From positions 1 to 62,441 of the forward strand of contig NZ_LOPS01000006.1 of the NCBI RefSeq assembly GCF_001481295.1: a DNA stretch of 62,441 bases, read 5' to 3'. Positions 1-9,463 of this stretch are shown piece by piece. The DNA comes from Candidatus Methanomethylophilus sp. 1R26. Its GTDB lineage: Archaea; Thermoplasmatota; Thermoplasmata; Methanomassiliicoccales; Methanomethylophilaceae. The notes below the pieces were generated by a model. That model did no database searches. It was not told the DNA's origin and worked only from the letters and a program-made list of their open reading frames with translations. Numbering within the stretch: position 1 is the stretch's first letter; each line of letters starts with the position of its first letter. A program made the translations under genes and the position numbers.

Positions 1-49
1 AAAAAAATCTGTCGCAGTAGATTTATAATCAAAATCCATCTGCATTTTC

Positions 50-1408
50 ATGGAAAAAACAGTGAGAAGAGCAGGCTATCTGGAAAGGCTGCATGAATCC
101 CAAGGGGCCACAGGGGTGGTTAAAGTCATCACAGGGATGCGCAGGTGCGGGAAATCTACCCTTATGGAGCAGTTCATCGATGACCTGAGATCTGAGGGGG
201 TGGATGACAGCCACATATTCCATGTGAACTTCGAGACGTTTGAAGGTTATGACCTCATATCATCCGATGTATTGCGCAGAAAACTGAGGGAACTGCCTAA
301 GGACGGCATTGTCTACATCTTATTGGATGAGATTCAGGATGTGAAAGGCTGGGAGCTGATAGTATCATCGCTGGAAGAAGTGAAGAACTACGACGTGTAC
401 ATAACCGGCTCGAATTCCGATATGCTTTCGACCGATCTCTCCACGCACCTGTCGGGGAGGTACCTGGAGATCGGGATGCTGCCCCTTTCCTTCAAAGAGT
501 ATCTGGAACTTCATCCCGGGAACATCGAGGAGAGGTTCGACCAGTACCTCAGATACGGCGGTCTTCCCGATGCCGATCCGGATAGGGGCGAGAGGCATTG
601 CATGGGATATCTGGAAGGCGTGTTCAGCACCGTTCTGATCAAGGATGTTCTTTCCAGGCTCAAAACCGATGATGTGAACAAGATAAGGTCGATAGCGAGA
701 TTCCTGTACTCCAACATCGGGAACATCACTAATATCGCCGGCATAGCCAAGGGAACGGGGCTGAACGCCACAACAGTGAGCAGATACATTGCCGGAATGG
801 AATCCGCAATGCTGTTCTATCACGCGGAGAAGTACGACATCGCCGGGAAGAAACTGCTGTCGACCAACGGCAAGTTCTACGCTTCAGACCTAGGCATGAG
901 ATACATGGCCCTGAAAGGTTCCGGTACCGATGATATGAGCAGAGCGCTGGAGAATGCCGTGTTTCTGGAACTGTTACGCAGAGACTATACTGTCAGGGTC
1001 GGTTCTTATCGCGACAGGGAGATAGATTTTACTGCGATCAAAGGCAGCGAGGTGGAATATTATCAGGTGGCATTGACTATGCTGTCCGACGGTACAAGGG
1101 AAAGGGAGTTCCGTTCGCTGGAATCAGTAAGGGACAACTTCCCCAAGACGGTCCTGACAGCGGATAGATTCAATCTCGGAACATACAACGGGATAAAGGT
1201 CGTGAACGTCACAGACTGGATGCTGGGAGAATCCAAGCGAAGGAGTCGGAGCAGAGGGCCGTCGGTTCTTTCCGAGCTTTTTCCTCAGCAGCTCTTCGAA
1301 CTCGCATGCTTTGCAGCGGGATCCGTTGCAGGGTTCCCCGCAGGCGCAGGTCCCCATCCCGGAACGGGGGTACTTCTCCGTGAGCATCGGGCGCAGCTTG
1401 TCATATGA
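50..1408 (+). CDS. AAA+ ATPase with C-terminal DUF4143 domain
   Basis: Predicted P-loop ATPase of the archaeal ATPase/DUF4143 family, whose cellular role is mostly unknown. A Walker A motif (GMRRCGKST) lies near residue 30, a Walker B (ILLDEIQD) near residue 95 and a sensor-like TGSNS near residue 122. The second half has the DUF4143 winged-helix region and a nuclease-like tail with REIDF followed by a QVA strand. The family usually ends just after a motif like GIKVVNVTDWMLG, which here is reached at about position 1232. The open frame continues about 58 residues into the opposite-strand ncsA gene, so the true stop has probably been lost to an indel. Base composition is visibly less GC-rich than the following genes, which may indicate transfer. 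A second, diverged member sits at 54400. Confidence 0.8.
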   Translation: MEKTVRRAGYLERLHESQGATGVVKVITGMRRCGKSTLMEQFIDDLRSEGVDDSHIFHVNFETFEGYDLISSDVLRRKLRELPKDGIVYILLDEIQDVKGWELIVSSLEEVKNYDVYITGSNSDMLSTDLSTHLSGRYLEIGMLPLSFKEYLELHPGNIEERFDQYLRYGGLPDADPDRGERHCMGYLEGVFSTVLIKDVLSRLKTDDVNKIRSIARFLYSNIGNITNIAGIAKGTGLNATTVSRYIAGMESAMLFYHAEKYDIAGKKLLSTNGKFYASDLGMRYMALKGSGTDDMSRALENAVFLELLRRDYTVRVGSYRDREIDFTAIKGSEVEYYQVALTMLSDGTREREFRSLESVRDNFPKTVLTADRFNLGTYNGIKVVNVTDWMLGESKRRSRSRGPSVLSELFPQQLFELACFAAGSVAGFPAGAGPHPGTGVLLREHRAQLVI

Positions 1409-2182
1409 CGAGAGGATGCTGAACTTCGCCCCCGGAGTGCGGTCTTCGAGGCCGTCGACGATGTCCCGGTACTCGTTCCGGAGCGCCGCCTGCCAATAGG
1501 GGCATTCGCCGTCCCAGTGCGGGACCCCCTTCACTACCGAGTATAGCAATGATTCTTTCTCGGTGACCATCCTGAGAGGATATATGCGCGGGACCATGCC
1601 CTCCGGCGGGTCCTTATGCGGCCCCAGGCGCGCCAGGCGTTCGATGTCCCCGCGGGCGAAGTTCATCATGATCGACTGCGCCATGTCATCTAGGTTGTGG
1701 CCGGTGGCCAGGCAGGTGCATCCGCATTTCCGCGCCTCGTCGTTCATGAGCTTCCTCCTGAACACCCCGCAGTAGGTGCAGGGGCTGGCGTTCTCCGAGA
1801 TCGGGGCCACCTCGTCCATGCTCAGGCCCATCTCGGAGAAGGACCTCTGACGGTATTCTATGCCCTTCTTCGCGCAGAAATCCTTCACGATCTCCAGGCT
1901 GGGCGGGCGGTATCCCGCTATGCCCTCGTCCAGGGAGATGCACACGAGGCGGATCCCGTTCCTCTCTCCGAACAGCTCCGAGAGGATGCTGAGCGTGACC
2001 ATGCTGTCCTTCCCGCCGGACACGGCGACGCCGACGGTGTCCCCGCGCTCCAGCGAGGCCTCCCGGCGCACTTCCCGGCGGATCCTCCGTTCCACGTACG
2101 CGCAGAAATGCTCGGCGCACAGATGGGCGCCGTTGTAGCGCACGAACGTGACCGCCGGCTCCCCGCAGAGGTCGCATCTCAT
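1124..2182 (-). CDS. ncsA: NcsA/TtcA-family tRNA 2-thiolation protein
   Basis: ATP-dependent tRNA sulfur-transferase of the Ncs6/Ctu1/TtcA group, expected to thiolate the wobble uridine of tRNA in the cytoplasm. The N-terminus has a zinc-finger-like CDLC with a later HLCAEH. The PP-loop adenylation motif SGGKDS lies near residue 56. The catalytic or iron-sulfur cysteine motif PCTYCG is near residue 135, and a C-terminal zinc ribbon (CACGEPC then CKAC) is near residue 300. N- and C-terminal zinc motifs favour NcsA over bacterial TtcA. Conserved sequence ends near position 1250. The last ~40 codons overlap the convergent ATPase gene and look non-native. The ATG overlaps the stop of cdc6 by 4 bp, so the two are probably co-transcribed. 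Confidence 0.85.
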   Translation of the reverse strand: MRCDLCGEPAVTFVRYNGAHLCAEHFCAYVERRIRREVRREASLERGDTVGVAVSGGKDSMVTLSILSELFGERNGIRLVCISLDEGIAGYRPPSLEIVKDFCAKKGIEYRQRSFSEMGLSMDEVAPISENASPCTYCGVFRRKLMNDEARKCGCTCLATGHNLDDMAQSIMMNFARGDIERLARLGPHKDPPEGMVPRIYPLRMVTEKESLLYSVVKGVPHWDGECPYWQAALRNEYRDIVDGLEDRTPGAKFSILSSYDKLRPMLTEKYPRSGMGTCACGEPCNGSRCKACEFEELLRKKLGKNRRPSAPTPSLGFSQHPVCDVHDLYPVVCSEIESIRCQDRLGEVVPY

Positions 2183-3369
2183 TCGGAGCGGCCCCCCTCA
2201 TCGTTCAGCTGGTCGGTCTCGATGAGGTACTCTATCTTCTTGGCGAGCTCCTTCGGGGGGATGCTGTCGATCGAGATGTACATCGCGCGGCCTCCCTCCT
2301 CCTCGCGCCTGATCTCGGTGCGGACGAGCCCTTCCTTGGCCAGGTCGGAGATGTAGGATGCGAACTGGGTATGTTTGCGGGCCGGCACCTCGTACTCCTC
2401 GCAGACGATTTTGTATGTCTTCTCGGCGGCCGTGGCGCTGACGCTCGGCAGGCCCTTCATGCACCGCGATATGGCCAGCAGGGTGATCTTGTGGTTCATA
2501 TCGAGGGTCTCGAGCTTGTTCTCGGAGACCTCGCTGTGCACGCCCGCCCCCGCCGTCCTCACGCAGTCCGGGGTGACCGTGCCCTCCCCTTCCTCCTCGG
2601 CGATCACCGAGGACCTCTCGAGCAGCTCTATCGCGAACCTGGCATCCCCGTACTCGGACGCCAGCGAGGCTATCATCGCGGCGCACTCGTCCGGCAGCGC
2701 CCCCGGCACGAGGGCCTCCTCCGCCCTCGCGCGGACGATCTCCAGCAGCTCGTCCTCCGAGTAGCGGTTGAAGGAAATCACGTTGGCCCTGCCGAACGCG
2801 GACATGGTGGCCCTGTCCAGGCTCTCGGAAATCGACGACTGGGATATCAGCATGAGGGAGATCGGGACGCGCCCGCGCATCTCCTCGGAGTACCGGGAGA
2901 GCTGGTAGATCAGGTTCGACCCGCCGTTCTTCAGCAGGACGTCCGCCTCGTCCAGGACGAAGAGGGTGGGGCAGCCGTCCTTCTCGATGTGCTTCCTCAC
3001 CGAGGTGAGCATCTGGTCGACCGAGAACCCCCTGTCCGGGAAGTTGCGGTCGTAGGATTTCACGATCTCCAGCACCGCCGAGTACTCGCTGTTCCTGATC
3101 CGGCAGTTCACATAGACCCAGTTCAGCCTGCCGCCCTTGGACGCCATATAAGCGGCCGTGTCCATGCAGAACCTCTTCGCGGTCGCCGTCTTGCCGGCGC
3201 CGACCGCCCCGTGCAGGAAGGCCGTCGCCGGGATGCGGCTGTTTACCATTTTGGCGAAGCAGGTTTCGAGGCCCTTCATCTGGGCCTCCCTGCGGACCAA
3301 TGCCCCGGGGACGTAGTCGAAAGCGAGTTTCGACCCGTCCTTTATGACGGACGAGCGGCGCTCGAACAT
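2179..3369 (-). CDS. cdc6: Orc1/Cdc6 replication initiator
   Basis: Archaeal origin-recognition and helicase-loading ATPase. Of 396 residues, the N-terminal AAA+ domain carries Walker A (GAVGAGKTAT, about residue 55), Walker B (LFVLDEAD, about 138) and a sensor-1-like SQSS. The C-terminal ~110 residues form the winged-helix DNA-binding region expected of Orc1/Cdc6. Length and domain order are normal. It lies in a tight minus-strand run: the NIF3-like gene ends one base before its start, and ncsA begins inside its stop codon. No clear origin repeats were noticed in the flanking DNA, because the neighbours leave almost no intergenic space. Confidence 0.88.
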   Translation of the reverse strand: MFERRSSVIKDGSKLAFDYVPGALVRREAQMKGLETCFAKMVNSRIPATAFLHGAVGAGKTATAKRFCMDTAAYMASKGGRLNWVYVNCRIRNSEYSAVLEIVKSYDRNFPDRGFSVDQMLTSVRKHIEKDGCPTLFVLDEADVLLKNGGSNLIYQLSRYSEEMRGRVPISLMLISQSSISESLDRATMSAFGRANVISFNRYSEDELLEIVRARAEEALVPGALPDECAAMIASLASEYGDARFAIELLERSSVIAEEEGEGTVTPDCVRTAGAGVHSEVSENKLETLDMNHKITLLAISRCMKGLPSVSATAAEKTYKIVCEEYEVPARKHTQFASYISDLAKEGLVRTEIRREEEGGRAMYISIDSIPPKELAKKIEYLIETDQLNDEGGRSE

Positions 3370-3370
3370 C

Positions 3371-4333
3371 TCACAGCCTGCTGGTGCGGAAGAACCCGGA
3401 GATCCCCTGCACCTCGATGCCGTGCTTCTGCCACACGTCGCAGATCAGGTTGATCCCCAGGGAATCCGAGGCCATGTGCCCCGATATGATCATGTTCATG
3501 TGGCATTTCCTGCATGCCTCGACGGCCGCCGTCGGGAAGTGCATCCCCACGATGGTGCCGACGCCCGCTTTGGCCAGTTCCTCGTAGATGCCGTTCGGCC
3601 CGGAGGTGCCGCCGGTCATCTTCGCGATTATGCCGCCGCAGCGGGAGTTTTTGTCGCCGAGGACGATCTTCGGCGGGTCGTTGAGCTTGGCGAAATGCCT
3701 GAACTCCGGCTCGGTCAGCAGGAGATCGATGATGTCGCCCAGCCTCTCGGGGCCGGCATCATGGATCTTCTTCTCCAGGTACTCCTGCACCATGTTGTCC
3801 GCCGCCGAATGGACGTTGAACAGCGGGAAGTCCAGCAGTTCCGCCGTGTCGGCGGAGCGGTTGAAGTTGTCCCCTCCGACGTTGTAGAGGACCTCGTCCA
3901 TGCGGGGCTTCATCAGGCCCTCGGCGACGTTGATGGGGACGCCGCAGTCGTGGTAGATGTCGGTCTGCATCCACATGACCTTCGGGAAGGGGTTCCTGGA
4001 CCTGCCCAGGGGATGGTGGGCGACGACGGCGTCGATCCTCTGCCCTTTCTCCCTCAGCCTGTCCGCCAGGAGGATCTCCGAGGGCGTGATGTCGATCCCC
4101 CAGAGGAAGCACTCGGCGTCCTTCTCCTTGGCCTCGTCCTCCAGGCAGCCGAAGCGGCAGTCGTAGTAGGGGTTCCAGAGGCTCTCGGTGTCGAAGAGCT
4201 CCTTCTTATCGCCTTCGAGGGAGTCGAACTCCTTCTTCGCATCAGACAGGACCCTGTCCACCTCCGATCTGGGGCGGGGGTCGTGCTGCATGCCGGTCTC
4301 GATGGCAAGGCGGTATGCGTCGTAGATCTTCAT
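3371..4333 (-). CDS. NIF3-like (DUF34) metal-binding protein
   Basis: Probable member of the NIF3/DUF34 superfamily, a widespread dinuclear-metal protein group of uncertain function. Visible family-like metal motifs are VVAHHPLG near residue 105, NVHSAADN near residue 172 and GHMASDSLG near residue 286. At 320 residues it falls in the family range, although the N-terminal ~80 residues look lineage-specific. The stop lies one base upstream of cdc6, which indicates co-transcription with replication and tRNA-modification genes. I am fairly sure of the superfamily but not of any reaction. Confidence 0.65.
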   Translation of the reverse strand: MKIYDAYRLAIETGMQHDPRPRSEVDRVLSDAKKEFDSLEGDKKELFDTESLWNPYYDCRFGCLEDEAKEKDAECFLWGIDITPSEILLADRLREKGQRIDAVVAHHPLGRSRNPFPKVMWMQTDIYHDCGVPINVAEGLMKPRMDEVLYNVGGDNFNRSADTAELLDFPLFNVHSAADNMVQEYLEKKIHDAGPERLGDIIDLLLTEPEFRHFAKLNDPPKIVLGDKNSRCGGIIAKMTGGTSGPNGIYEELAKAGVGTIVGMHFPTAAVEACRKCHMNMIISGHMASDSLGINLICDVWQKHGIEVQGISGFFRTSRL

Positions 4334-4381
4334 ATGAAGGGGGCGAGAGCGGGCGCGCTTATAACTGATTCGAAGGCACGT

Positions 4382-4993
4382 TCAGTGCGTCCCGTTCGCA
4401 GGGTACTTCTTCCGGATGTAGTCGGCGAGGGGATCCTTGGGCTTCTCGGGATGCGTCTTGGAGAGGTTCAGCTCCAGCTCCCCGAAGTCGTAGTTCCGGC
4501 AGAGCTCCATGAACATCGGCGTGTGCTTCGGGTCCGATGATATCAGGGCATCCTTCATCAGGAAGGCCGATAGCCGGTGGTCGGAGGCTCCCCAGTAGGT
4601 GGCCATGACGCAGAACTCGGTGATCATCCCGCACAGGAGGACGGTATCGCAGCCCATCGAGCGGACGGCGTCCTCCAGGCAGGTGTTGAGGAAGGAGTTC
4701 ATGTGGTATTTGTGGACGTATATGTCGTCAGGGCGGGCATCGATGCCGCTGACTATCGCATCGCCCTCGGCGGTGTTGCCGTCCATGTAGTGGGTGACCC
4801 CGTCGTAGAGGACGAAGATGACCTGCCTGCCGGCGGCATGGAACATGTCGACCGCCTTCGCGATGCCCTGAAGGTGCCTGGTGCGCTCCTCCGTGAGGGC
4901 GGCGTCCGCTCCGGCGAAGAATTTGTTCTGCATGTCAACGACCACCAGGGCGAGGTCCCGTTCATCTTTCTCTGGCACAGCCCAATCAGACAT
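4382..4993 (-). CDS. isochorismatase-like cysteine hydrolase
   Basis: Cytosolic hydrolase of the isochorismatase/nicotinamidase fold, substrate unknown. The Asp-Lys-Cys triad is visible: Asp in LVVVDMQNKF, Lys in VHKYHMNSF and the nucleophile Cys in CGMITEFCV. Length is 203 residues, normal for the family. The open frame extends upstream to 5212, but that part would lie in the promoter region shared with rfcS and has no family similarity, so I start at the ATG at 4993. It is separated from the NIF3-like gene by 48 bp. Confidence 0.82.
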   Translation of the reverse strand: MSDWAVPEKDERDLALVVVDMQNKFFAGADAALTEERTRHLQGIAKAVDMFHAAGRQVIFVLYDGVTHYMDGNTAEGDAIVSGIDARPDDIYVHKYHMNSFLNTCLEDAVRSMGCDTVLLCGMITEFCVMATYWGASDHRLSAFLMKDALISSDPKHTPMFMELCRNYDFGELELNLSKTHPEKPKDPLADYIRKKYPANGTH

Positions 4994-5098
4994 GCGGATG
5001 GATGTTTCTGCCAATTGATAAGGATTGATACGCACGGCACCGTACCGGCACGTCGCAATCGGGTCATCCTTTAATCTGAGAATCCCATAGGCCCCGGC

Positions 5099-6054
5099 AT
5101 GAACGAGATGTGGACAGAGAAGTACCGTCCGAAGACCCTGGACGAGGTCGTCGGCCAGAAGGACGTCACGACCAGGCTGAAAGGGTACGTGCAGTCGGGG
5201 AACATGTCGCATCTCATGTTCGCGGGCACTCCGGGCACCGGGAAGACCACCTGCGCCCTGGCCCTCGCCAGGGAGCTCTTCGGCGACAACTGGAAAGGCA
5301 ACTTCCTCGAGCTGACGCCTCCGACGACCGCGGCATCGAGGTCGTCCGCGGCAAGATAAAGGATTTCGCGAGGGTGGCCCCCCTCGAGGGCGCCTCGTTC
5401 AAGATCATCTTCCTCGACGAATCCGATTCTCTCACCACCGATGCCCAGGGGGCCCTCAGGCGCACCATGGAGAAGTACTCCCGCACCTGCCGCTTCATCC
5501 TCTCCTGCAACTACGCTTCCAAGATCATCGCCCCCATACAGTCGAGGTGCGCGCTCTTCGTGTTCCGCCCCCTGCAGGACGCCGACGTCAGGGAGTTCCT
5601 GGAGAAGATCGTGAAGGAGGAGGGGCTGGAGGTCGACAGCGACGCCATGGACACCCTCGTCTACATCTCGCGCGGCGATATGCGCCGGGCGGTCAACACC
5701 CTGCAGACCGCCGCCTCCATGGGCAGCAGGATCGATGCCGAGATCATCTCGAAGGTGTCCGGCTCTGCCAATGAGGCCGATATCACCGAGATCGTCACCT
5801 CCGCGCTCGACGGGAAGTTCGTCGATGCGAGGAACAAGATGGACACGGTGATGATCGAGTACGGCCTCTCCGGGCAGGAGATCATCAAGCAGATCCACGG
5901 GTCCGTCCTCAAGCTGCCGCTCGAGATGAGGGACAAGGTCCGCCTGATCGACAGGATCGGGGAGATAGAGTTCAGGCTCATTGAGGGGTCCAACGAGCGC
6001 ATACAGCTCGAGGCCCTCCTGGCCTACCTAGTCATGGCCGGCGGGAAGGCATGA
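5099..6054 (+). CDS. rfcS: replication factor C small subunit (frameshifted as read)
   Basis: Clamp-loader small subunit, an AAA+ ATPase that opens and loads PCNA. Walker A (GTPGTGKTT), Walker B (FLDESDS) and the arginine-finger SRC motif (QSRCA) are all present, and the total repaired length is about 318 residues, as usual. The frame breaks near 5315, where the family motif ELNASDDRG reads ELT followed by the other frame. Adding one A (AAC for AC) restores it exactly. It runs divergently from the hydrolase gene and is followed 48 bp later by the exonuclease. Confidence 0.92.
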
Positions 6055-6102
6055 GGCGGCCCTGCGAGCATCCATCTACAGCATTACTCTTGCCTGGCAC
6101 AT

Positions 6103-6788
6103 ATGTCTGAGTTCAATCTCGACGGATTCGGCCCCGACGGCCCCGACAGGATCCTGGTGCTCGATACCGAGACCACCGGCCTGGACGGAGGCCCCGACGG
6201 CCCCGGCGATTCCGCCCACCGCGACCTTGTGGTAGATATCGGGATCTGCGAGGCATGCCTGTCGACGGGCGAGGTTAGGGAGGTCTACTCATCGATCGTC
6301 GGTTACGACACTGACGAATGGCCTGACTCCCTGAGGAACTCATGGATCTTCCAGAACACCGACCTCACCGTGGAGGCCGTCCGCGACGCGGAGCCGTTCG
6401 GAGCGGTCAGGAAGCAGGTGGCCGCCAAAATCCGCGGGAGGTGGCTGACTACCTACACGTCCGCTTCGACCTCGACAAGTTCCTCTACCGGGACCCATGG
6501 GACTTCAGGGGGATGTTCAACGAGTGCAGGGACATCATGTTCTCGGCGGCGGACGCCTTCAAGCTCCCCCTGCCCGATGCCCGGCTCGAGACGGAGTTCC
6601 AGAAGTACGCATATCCGAAACTGGACTATGCGTATGCGAAGCTCTTCCCGGATTCCGACCCTGCCGGCATCATGGGGATCCAGGACCACCGCGCCCTGTC
6701 GGACGCCAAGGTGGCGTCGTACGTGATGCTCAAGCTGCATTCCGAGGGGCTCTACAGCCCCATGGACATGCGCGGACGCTACTGCTGA
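6103..6788 (+). CDS. DEDD-type 3'-5' exonuclease-like protein (frameshifted as read)
   Basis: Predicted exonuclease of the DnaQ/RNase T fold. Exo I motif DTETTGLD lies near residue 21, an Exo II-type aspartate falls at the frame break near 6457, and Exo III appears as DHRALSDA near residue 200. Restoring one G at about 6457 gives TTYDVRFDLDK, matching the paralogue at 18894 (VTSYDIRQEFSK). Repaired length is about 228 residues. The paralogue has lost all obvious catalytic acids, so this copy is the active one if either is. It follows rfcS on the same strand, which fits a role in DNA metabolism, but substrate and partner are unknown. Confidence 0.72.
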
Positions 6789-6796
6789 TCCGGTTT

Positions 6797-9387
6797 TCAC
6801 TCGTCCTCGACATCCTCGGAGGAGAGCTTCTCGGCCTCCTTCCTGAAGTTCCGGTCGAGGATGACCCTTATCCACCCGTCGAACGCATCGGTTATCCTGT
6901 CCAGCTTCTTCCCCCTGAGGATAAGGAACGTCACGATGAACCATACTATCGCGGCGGCGATGATTATCAGCCACTGTTCGAGCGGGAACATGAAGAGCGA
7001 GGTCACCCTGATGCAGATCATCGGCACGAAGCAGAGCGCGGCGAGCAGGAGGAGCATGAGGACGGCCAGAATCTGGGGCTTCCTGTCGGTCGTGGGCTCC
7101 CCGTCGACAGAGAGCTTCCTGCACACGGGGAAGAGGAGGAACGTCTGCATTATGCCGGCGACTATGAGGAAATAGACCATGGCGCTGGAGGACACCGCGT
7201 GCTCCCAGCTGCTGTCGTCCTGCTTTATCTCCAGCTTGTCAAGGAGGGCATCCCTGCTGAGGTCCACTGAGTCCATCATGCCGGTGACGGCGTTCTCGAA
7301 CCCGGAGCTGCCGACGAACCCGCACCATCCGAAGTACCAGTAGATGAACAGCGCGAAGACCGTCGTCGTCACGGCCGTCGGCAGGACATAGCGTATGACC
7401 TTGGGCAGGACCAGGTCCCGGTTGTCGGACGGCTTGGCCCAGATGGTCATGAAGAAGGCCATGATCGAGACGGTCAGCAGGGCGTAGAGGGTGTTCTGTA
7501 TCGGCAGCATCGGCGTCCTGTTGAGGCAGATCAGCAGCACCAGGACGATGAAGGCCAGCGTGAAGTTCCTCATCAGGTAGAGCCTGAGGATGTCCCTCAT
7601 GCCGGTGACCACCCTCTTCCCCTCGACGATGGCCTGGGGGAGGGCCCTGAAGTTGTCGTTCATCAGCACCATGTCGGCGACGCTGCGGGCCGCCCCGCTC
7701 CCGCTCTGGACGGCGACCCCGACCTGGGCCTTCTTGATGGAGCGGACGTCGTTGATCCCGTCCCCGACCATGGCCACGTACCTGCCCTGGCGCCTCAGGG
7801 AGTCAACCACCTGCTCCTTCTGCTCAGGGCGCATGCGCCCGAAGATGTTGGTCTCGAGAGCCGTTTTATCGAAATCCTCGGGGGACATGGCGGCGAGCTT
7901 CTCGCCGGAGATTATCTTCCTCTCGCCGGGGATCTCCGCGATCTTGAAGATGGCGTCCACGGTCTCCGGGTCGTCGCCCGAGATGACCTTGATGTCGATG
8001 CCGGCCTCGGTGAACGATTGTATGATCTCCTTGCAGTCCGGGCGGACCTCGTCGGAGATGGAGACCACGGCGATGACCTCGAGGGAATCCGGCAGCGATA
8101 TGTCATCGCCCTCATGCAGCTTCCCGCCGTGCCCGGAGAAGAACACCACGGACCTGAGCCCCCTGCCGGCGAGCGCGGACAGCCTCTCCTCGATGCCCTC
8201 GGGGTTGGAGGCGCGGTCCCTGAGGAACGGCCAGGCACCGACGACGACGGTGTCGTAAGAATCCCCGTTCCTCACCCTCACGGCGCTGAACTTCCTGTCC
8301 GAGGAGAACTGGACCTCATCGTCGAGCTGGCATTCCGTCTTCCCGAACTTCTCCTCCACGGCGATGACCGTTTTGTTCCTGCTCCCGGTGGAGGAGACGA
8401 ACTCCCGGATGAGGCGGTCGGTGCCCTCGCGGTCGGGCGATATGTACTCTATGCCGTCGAAAACGAGGCGGTTGGTGGTTATGGTCCCGGTCTTGTCCAT
8501 GCAGACGGTGTCCACATGGCTCATGCTCTCGACGGAACTGGAGTTCTGAAGCAGGACGCCGGTGTCCGCCATCCGCACGGACGCGATCATGTAGTTCAGC
8601 GTGATGAGCAGGAAAAGGGCTATGGGCACGATGTCCAGGATGATGACGGCGACCTGAGGGAGTCGACCACGTCGTTGTCCCTGAAGAAGGACAGGATGAG
8701 CTCCACGAAGAGCAGGATGAACGCCAGCGCCATGAGGAACTCGGTGACGGTATTGGTCTCGATCTGCAGCGGGGTCTTCTTCTTCTCGAACTTCTTGGCC
8801 GCGCGGGTCATCTTGGACGAGAAGGTCCCGGCGCCCACCTTGGTGACCTCGTACCAGCATTCGCCGGTGACGCAGTAGGAGCCCGAGAGCACCTCGTCGC
8901 CGACATGCTTCCTGCGGGTGCTGGACTCCCCGGTGAGCAGGGACTCGTCCATCTCCATCATGCGCTCTTCTGCGACGGTCCCGTCGACCTGCGCCTGGTC
9001 TCCGGGCCCCATGTGGACGATGTCGCCGATGACGATCTCGGAACGGTCGACGGTCTTCTCGGCGCCGTCCCTGAGGACGGTGACCGTCGGGCGCATCAGG
9101 ACCGCGATCTTGTCCAGGCGGTGCTTGGCGCGCATCTCCTGGACGGTGGAGACCAGGACGTTGAAGGCGATGATGCCGACGGCCGCCACGGAATTGATGT
9201 AGTCGGGCTTCTCCGGCAGGACGATCAGGAGGGCGCCCAGGACGAACAGGATGATGTTGAAGGGGGTGATGAGGTTCTGGAGGAAGATGGAGAGGTAACT
9301 CCTGCTCCCTTTCTCCTTCTCGTTGTTGCCCTGTCCCGCCTTCCTTCTTTTGGCTGCCTCCTCAGAGGTCAGACCGCTCGGCCGCAT
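6797..9387 (-). CDS. P-type cation-transporting ATPase (frameshifted as read)
   Basis: Integral membrane E1-E2 ATPase of about 860 residues after repair. The actuator motif is DESLLTGES, the phosphorylation site VCMDKTGTIT, followed by a HAD hydrolase with MVGDGINDV and several C-terminal membrane helices. The frame breaks near 8657 between DNDVVDSL and QVAVIILD, and one base restores it. The fourth membrane helix reads DIVPIALFL where Ca/Mg pumps carry PEGL, so the usual ion-ligating glutamate is absent and the transported ion cannot be predicted. Overall it resembles the HAD-IC/CtpE-like group. The gene ends 9 bp from the convergent exonuclease gene. Confidence 0.82.
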
Positions 9388-9449
9388 GCGTCGATGAAGT
9401 CACGAAAGGTTCTTAATATGTTCGCATGCGGGCGCGTTTATTAGAGGAA

Positions 9450-9463
9450 GGGGGCAGGCCCCC
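9450..9463 (-). terminator. GC hairpin after addA-like gene
   Basis: A five-pair G/C stem with a four-base loop lies immediately downstream of the minus-strand helicase stop codon. It resembles the other 3'-end hairpins in this window. There is no long T tract, so terminator activity is inferred. Confidence 0.4.

Noticed and set aside
4994-5212. N-terminal extension of the cysteine hydrolase
   Set aside because: It lies in the divergent promoter and start region of rfcS and has no family similarity. The ATG at 4993 gives a normal-length protein.
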